Assembly (NCBI GenBank): GCA_009786045.1
Contig: WQTY01000010.1
Coordinates: 1 to 14,934, forward strand
Reading direction: 5' to 3'
DNA from: Pseudomonadota bacterium
Lineage (GTDB): Bacteria; Myxococcota_A; Bradymonadia; UBA4248
DNA: 14,934 nucleotides
In this document: piece after piece, positions 13,601 through 14,934 of the stretch
Numbering within the stretch: position 1 is the first letter of the stretch
Layout of the letters: every line of letters begins with the position of its first letter
The notes under the pieces: model-generated
What the model was told of the DNA's origin: nothing
Seen by the model: the letters and a program-made list of their open reading frames with translations, nothing else
Database searches by the model: none
Program-made: the position numbers and the translations under genes

Positions 13601-14934
13601 GGTTTGTGGGCAGCACAGATTTGGTATGGGCAGCTTGGGAAAGCAGAGCAGGCACTTGCCAGCCTTTCCCACCTCCTTTCAAATGACCCAACCTGTATGC
13701 CGGCTATCCTGATGAGCGAACGCTTGCTGGAATCTCTGCACCGCGACGAAGCCCTTGCGAGAATTTATGTCCGCGCCATTGCCGCGCTTCCAGAAGGCAA
13801 GACCCAAATCGAAATCCTTCGAAAACACGCAAAATTGCTCGCATTTCACATGCACGATGCCGCTGCTGCCTCCCTGTCTCTGGTGCGCATCCTCAAGCAA
13901 TTCCCCGAAGATATCGATGCTCTGACCCTTCAGGCCAAGCTTCTGTGCGACCAATCCAGATGGTTCGAAGCCGCCGCTGCCATCGAACAGCTTGCCAAGT
14001 CCACAACCCAGGTCGAGCAGAAACGCGAGGCCAACCTCAAGCTGGCCAATATTCTGGTTCACCATATGAACGAGCCAGAACGCGCCAAGCGAATCATGCG
14101 CCGCCATCTCAATCAGTTCCCGCACGACATGGCCGCCCTGCGCCTGCTCTACGATATCGCGTGGCTGGATCGAAACTGGCTCGAAGCCAAGGCCACCCTC
14201 GACGAAATCTGTGTCCCGGATTCGCCCATCTATCGCTGGGGAAGAATAGCATTCACCCGCGTTGCGCGCGAAGCCTCCTGGAGCCACGATCTGCGAACCC
14301 TCTACGAACGGCAGGCCATTGAAGTGGTCGTCGACAGCAGGGATGACTTTGATCAGCTCATCGAAGATTACGCAAAGTATGGCGAAATTCCACGCCTGCT
14401 CGAAGTCACCAAACGCGAGCTGTCCCAAATCGGCGACACCACCCGGCAGGCAAAATACCGCGGCTGCATCGCTGCCCTCTACGTCGCCAACCAACAGCAC
14501 AAAGAAGCACTCGCCTTCCTCTCCGAAGTCATTCACGACTCGCAACACACAGACTGGGCCTACCTGGCACGCGCACAGGCACTCTATTGTGCCGGACAAA
14601 TCGACAGTGCCGTGGCAGAATTTCGCCGTACCCTGACACAGAACCTCAACCTCAGCCACGCTTTTGAACCCTTTATCGAAGCCCTGAAAAAACTCGGCGA
14701 CAACGTGGCCTTGTGTGCCGCCCTTGCCCTGCGCGACCATCGGCGCGGCACCCCCCAGCCTTCGGCACCGCGCTGCATACATGGCGTGCCAAGAGGATTC
14801 TTCGATATCGAACTCGTCGGGCTCGATCGCAGTTTCATCGAAGCTCAGCGGTATCTGCGGCTGATGTCGCCCTCTATTTTCCCCATCTACGCCCTCCCCG
14901 CCACAAAAAATACCTCTTACGAACCTCTTTCCCC
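10622..14934 (+). CDS. Giant TPR-like helical-repeat protein (3' end outside window)
   Basis: An open frame of 1437 codons without a stop runs off the right edge. The ATG at 10622 has GGGAG 5 bp upstream. There is no signal peptide or membrane segment, so it is probably cytosolic. Almost all of it consists of paired amphipathic helices of TPR type, for example ADVFLYRLGDEDRAMDALEAVMALNP (near 340), WASLRMGDAEAAMDWYATANRIAP (near 615), LANILVHHMNEPERAKRIMRRHL (near 1140) and LARAQALYCAGQIDSAVAEFRRTL (near 1320). TPR arrays bind other proteins; no catalytic motif is visible. The last 60 residues in view leave the helical pattern and may start another domain. It lies 154 bp after dnaN. Base use changes inside the gene: G-rich to about 13.45 kb, C-rich from about 13.8 kb. 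The precise function is unknown. Confidence 0.9.
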   Translation, partial: MSGLMTLGIDIRTALFASGGEGEETAEIYRREARALYETRPADAAAMLIDAAYANDRDDAPTEIVVRDLMLAMALCPSEVWVFSAARRLMQKHGLSHEVLSLIEHEIDLSVASEYRIALCLEAAQLLWIVLEEADGAHAWIKRGLEIDPSHVGVLYAALWVSMSLGSFAEASDYSDRLAQILGAPAERSVLYALAGGIHAAKGDAVGAHGFFSQAAASDRANLYAHLRLGLMEERLAHLEEAAQSYMQAATLFCGDSCSGEFFSRAGRLCYFAKNLEKSIYYLDEARARLNHPYDLTAMASEVCEWLGNDIRVAELEQQLIDMTSDIDEKVSRYLKLADVFLYRLGDEDRAMDALEAVMALNPKCLTVRQRLAALYEKRGAWRALADLLASGEASHDAIQWRLAEAYWRSDQLSKAIDVLLSSSSVLCRWRLDRAYEASGDSEAHAHFIETWCSSVRDEGMKAGLLTQLVTILVERLDEPELALHYLQQEEGTRVSRDLCLRRMQIFHALGQYDALYRAMTGLAESTKDEAEALMWRMEAAHVCYHCLQDVDGTVKNLKTIHEIAPNYLPAIDMLHHVALCEGKFACVILANQWRDAVWATPAARLETACENAWASLRMGDAEAAMDWYATANRIAPMDRFSLRTYVALLKQSGRWSEAAEVLEASCQRQRDHAFAGTTTLEDETSQALETTDSQCQEFRAMTAMRLDIRSHCLSHPVGIVSERKAAYLAVPSCRTYLDYVLEMLVVESHETVLASLLEANAKLDEDDEVLSLVQWMMAEVMRCIDPSGTKRDKSKKFIMMLKQSLGKPYGGYLRAEILRAYRGCLNDEAAIWLEQYASLTTDKWIATELRREASLRYIWIDEDLDAARRASLAAYRQGGSDWRSLWELERFAAATEDFQAMGVLRERMAQFEDNPKAKLQALKSALAPYIDDDLMDHAVRVAQECLKIDAHTFSALLTLAHVAEDGDDPHSLACIADRLSAASHLADNRLSYGLWAAQIWYGQLGKAEQALASLSHLLSNDPTCMPAILMSERLLESLHRDEALARIYVRAIAALPEGKTQIEILRKHAKLLAFHMHDAAAASLSLVRILKQFPEDIDALTLQAKLLCDQSRWFEAAAAIEQLAKSTTQVEQKREANLKLANILVHHMNEPERAKRIMRRHLNQFPHDMAALRLLYDIAWLDRNWLEAKATLDEICVPDSPIYRWGRIAFTRVAREASWSHDLRTLYERQAIEVVVDSRDDFDQLIEDYAKYGEIPRLLEVTKRELSQIGDTTRQAKYRGCIAALYVANQQHKEALAFLSEVIHDSQHTDWAYLARAQALYCAGQIDSAVAEFRRTLTQNLNLSHAFEPFIEALKKLGDNVALCAALALRDHRRGTPQPSAPRCIHGVPRGFFDIELVGLDRSFIEAQRYLRLMSPSIFPIYALPATKNTSYEPLS

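Noticed and set aside
12818..14782. Two long - strand open frames (12818-13672 and 13679-14782)
   Set aside because: Both are antisense shadows of the TPR gene, whose frame is continuous for 1437 codons with a good ribosome site and TPR-like helices.

Overview
The window is a bacterial chromosomal replication-origin region of about 15 kb. dnaA, a DnaA-box cluster, a very AT-rich block and dnaN are all present. The organism is very probably a diderm (Gram-negative type) bacterium: one gene encodes a secreted protein with a signal peptide, a beta-barrel-like C-terminal half and a terminal Phe. Stop codons and codon use are standard. I cannot assign a lineage. The large TPR-like protein next to dnaN made me think of deltaproteobacterial or Bradymonadales relatives, but that is only an impression.

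Layout. Positions 1-173 are a short upstream edge carrying a GC-rich hairpin repeat. On the + strand follow an Mrp/NBP35-type P-loop ATPase (174-1322), a 92-residue XRE-type HTH regulator (1501-1779) closed by a clear intrinsic terminator (1806-1835), and ftsK (1900-5364). dnaA lies on the - strand (5398-6876) and converges on ftsK with only 33 bp between the stops. The non-coding stretch 6877-8135 is the probable oriC: an AT-rich block of about 280 bp, a second AT-rich block, and a run of DnaA boxes including two perfect copies. A signal-peptide/beta-barrel gene (8136-8975) on the + strand separates the origin from dnaN. Positions 8976-9360 hold no gene but are packed with GC-rich hairpins and direct repeats. 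dnaN (9361-10467) follows, then the first 1437 codons of a giant helical-repeat (TPR-like) protein (10622 to beyond the window end).

How it fits together. DnaA would bind the box cluster and open the AT-rich block, the DnaN clamp would tether the replicase, and FtsK would handle chromosome translocation at division. The plus strand is C-rich left of the origin (ftsK) and G-rich right of it (dnaN, start of the TPR gene), as expected for bidirectional replication from here. The TPR gene is exceptional: after about 13.5-13.8 kb it turns C-rich within one unbroken reading frame.

Points worth a second look: an Mrp-family protein without the CxxC metal-binding motif and with extra residues at that site; a dnaA-dnaN pair split by oriC plus an envelope-protein gene; a mosaic of hairpin repeats next to dnaN, one shared with the window start and two with apparently compensating stem variants; and the composition switch inside the TPR gene.
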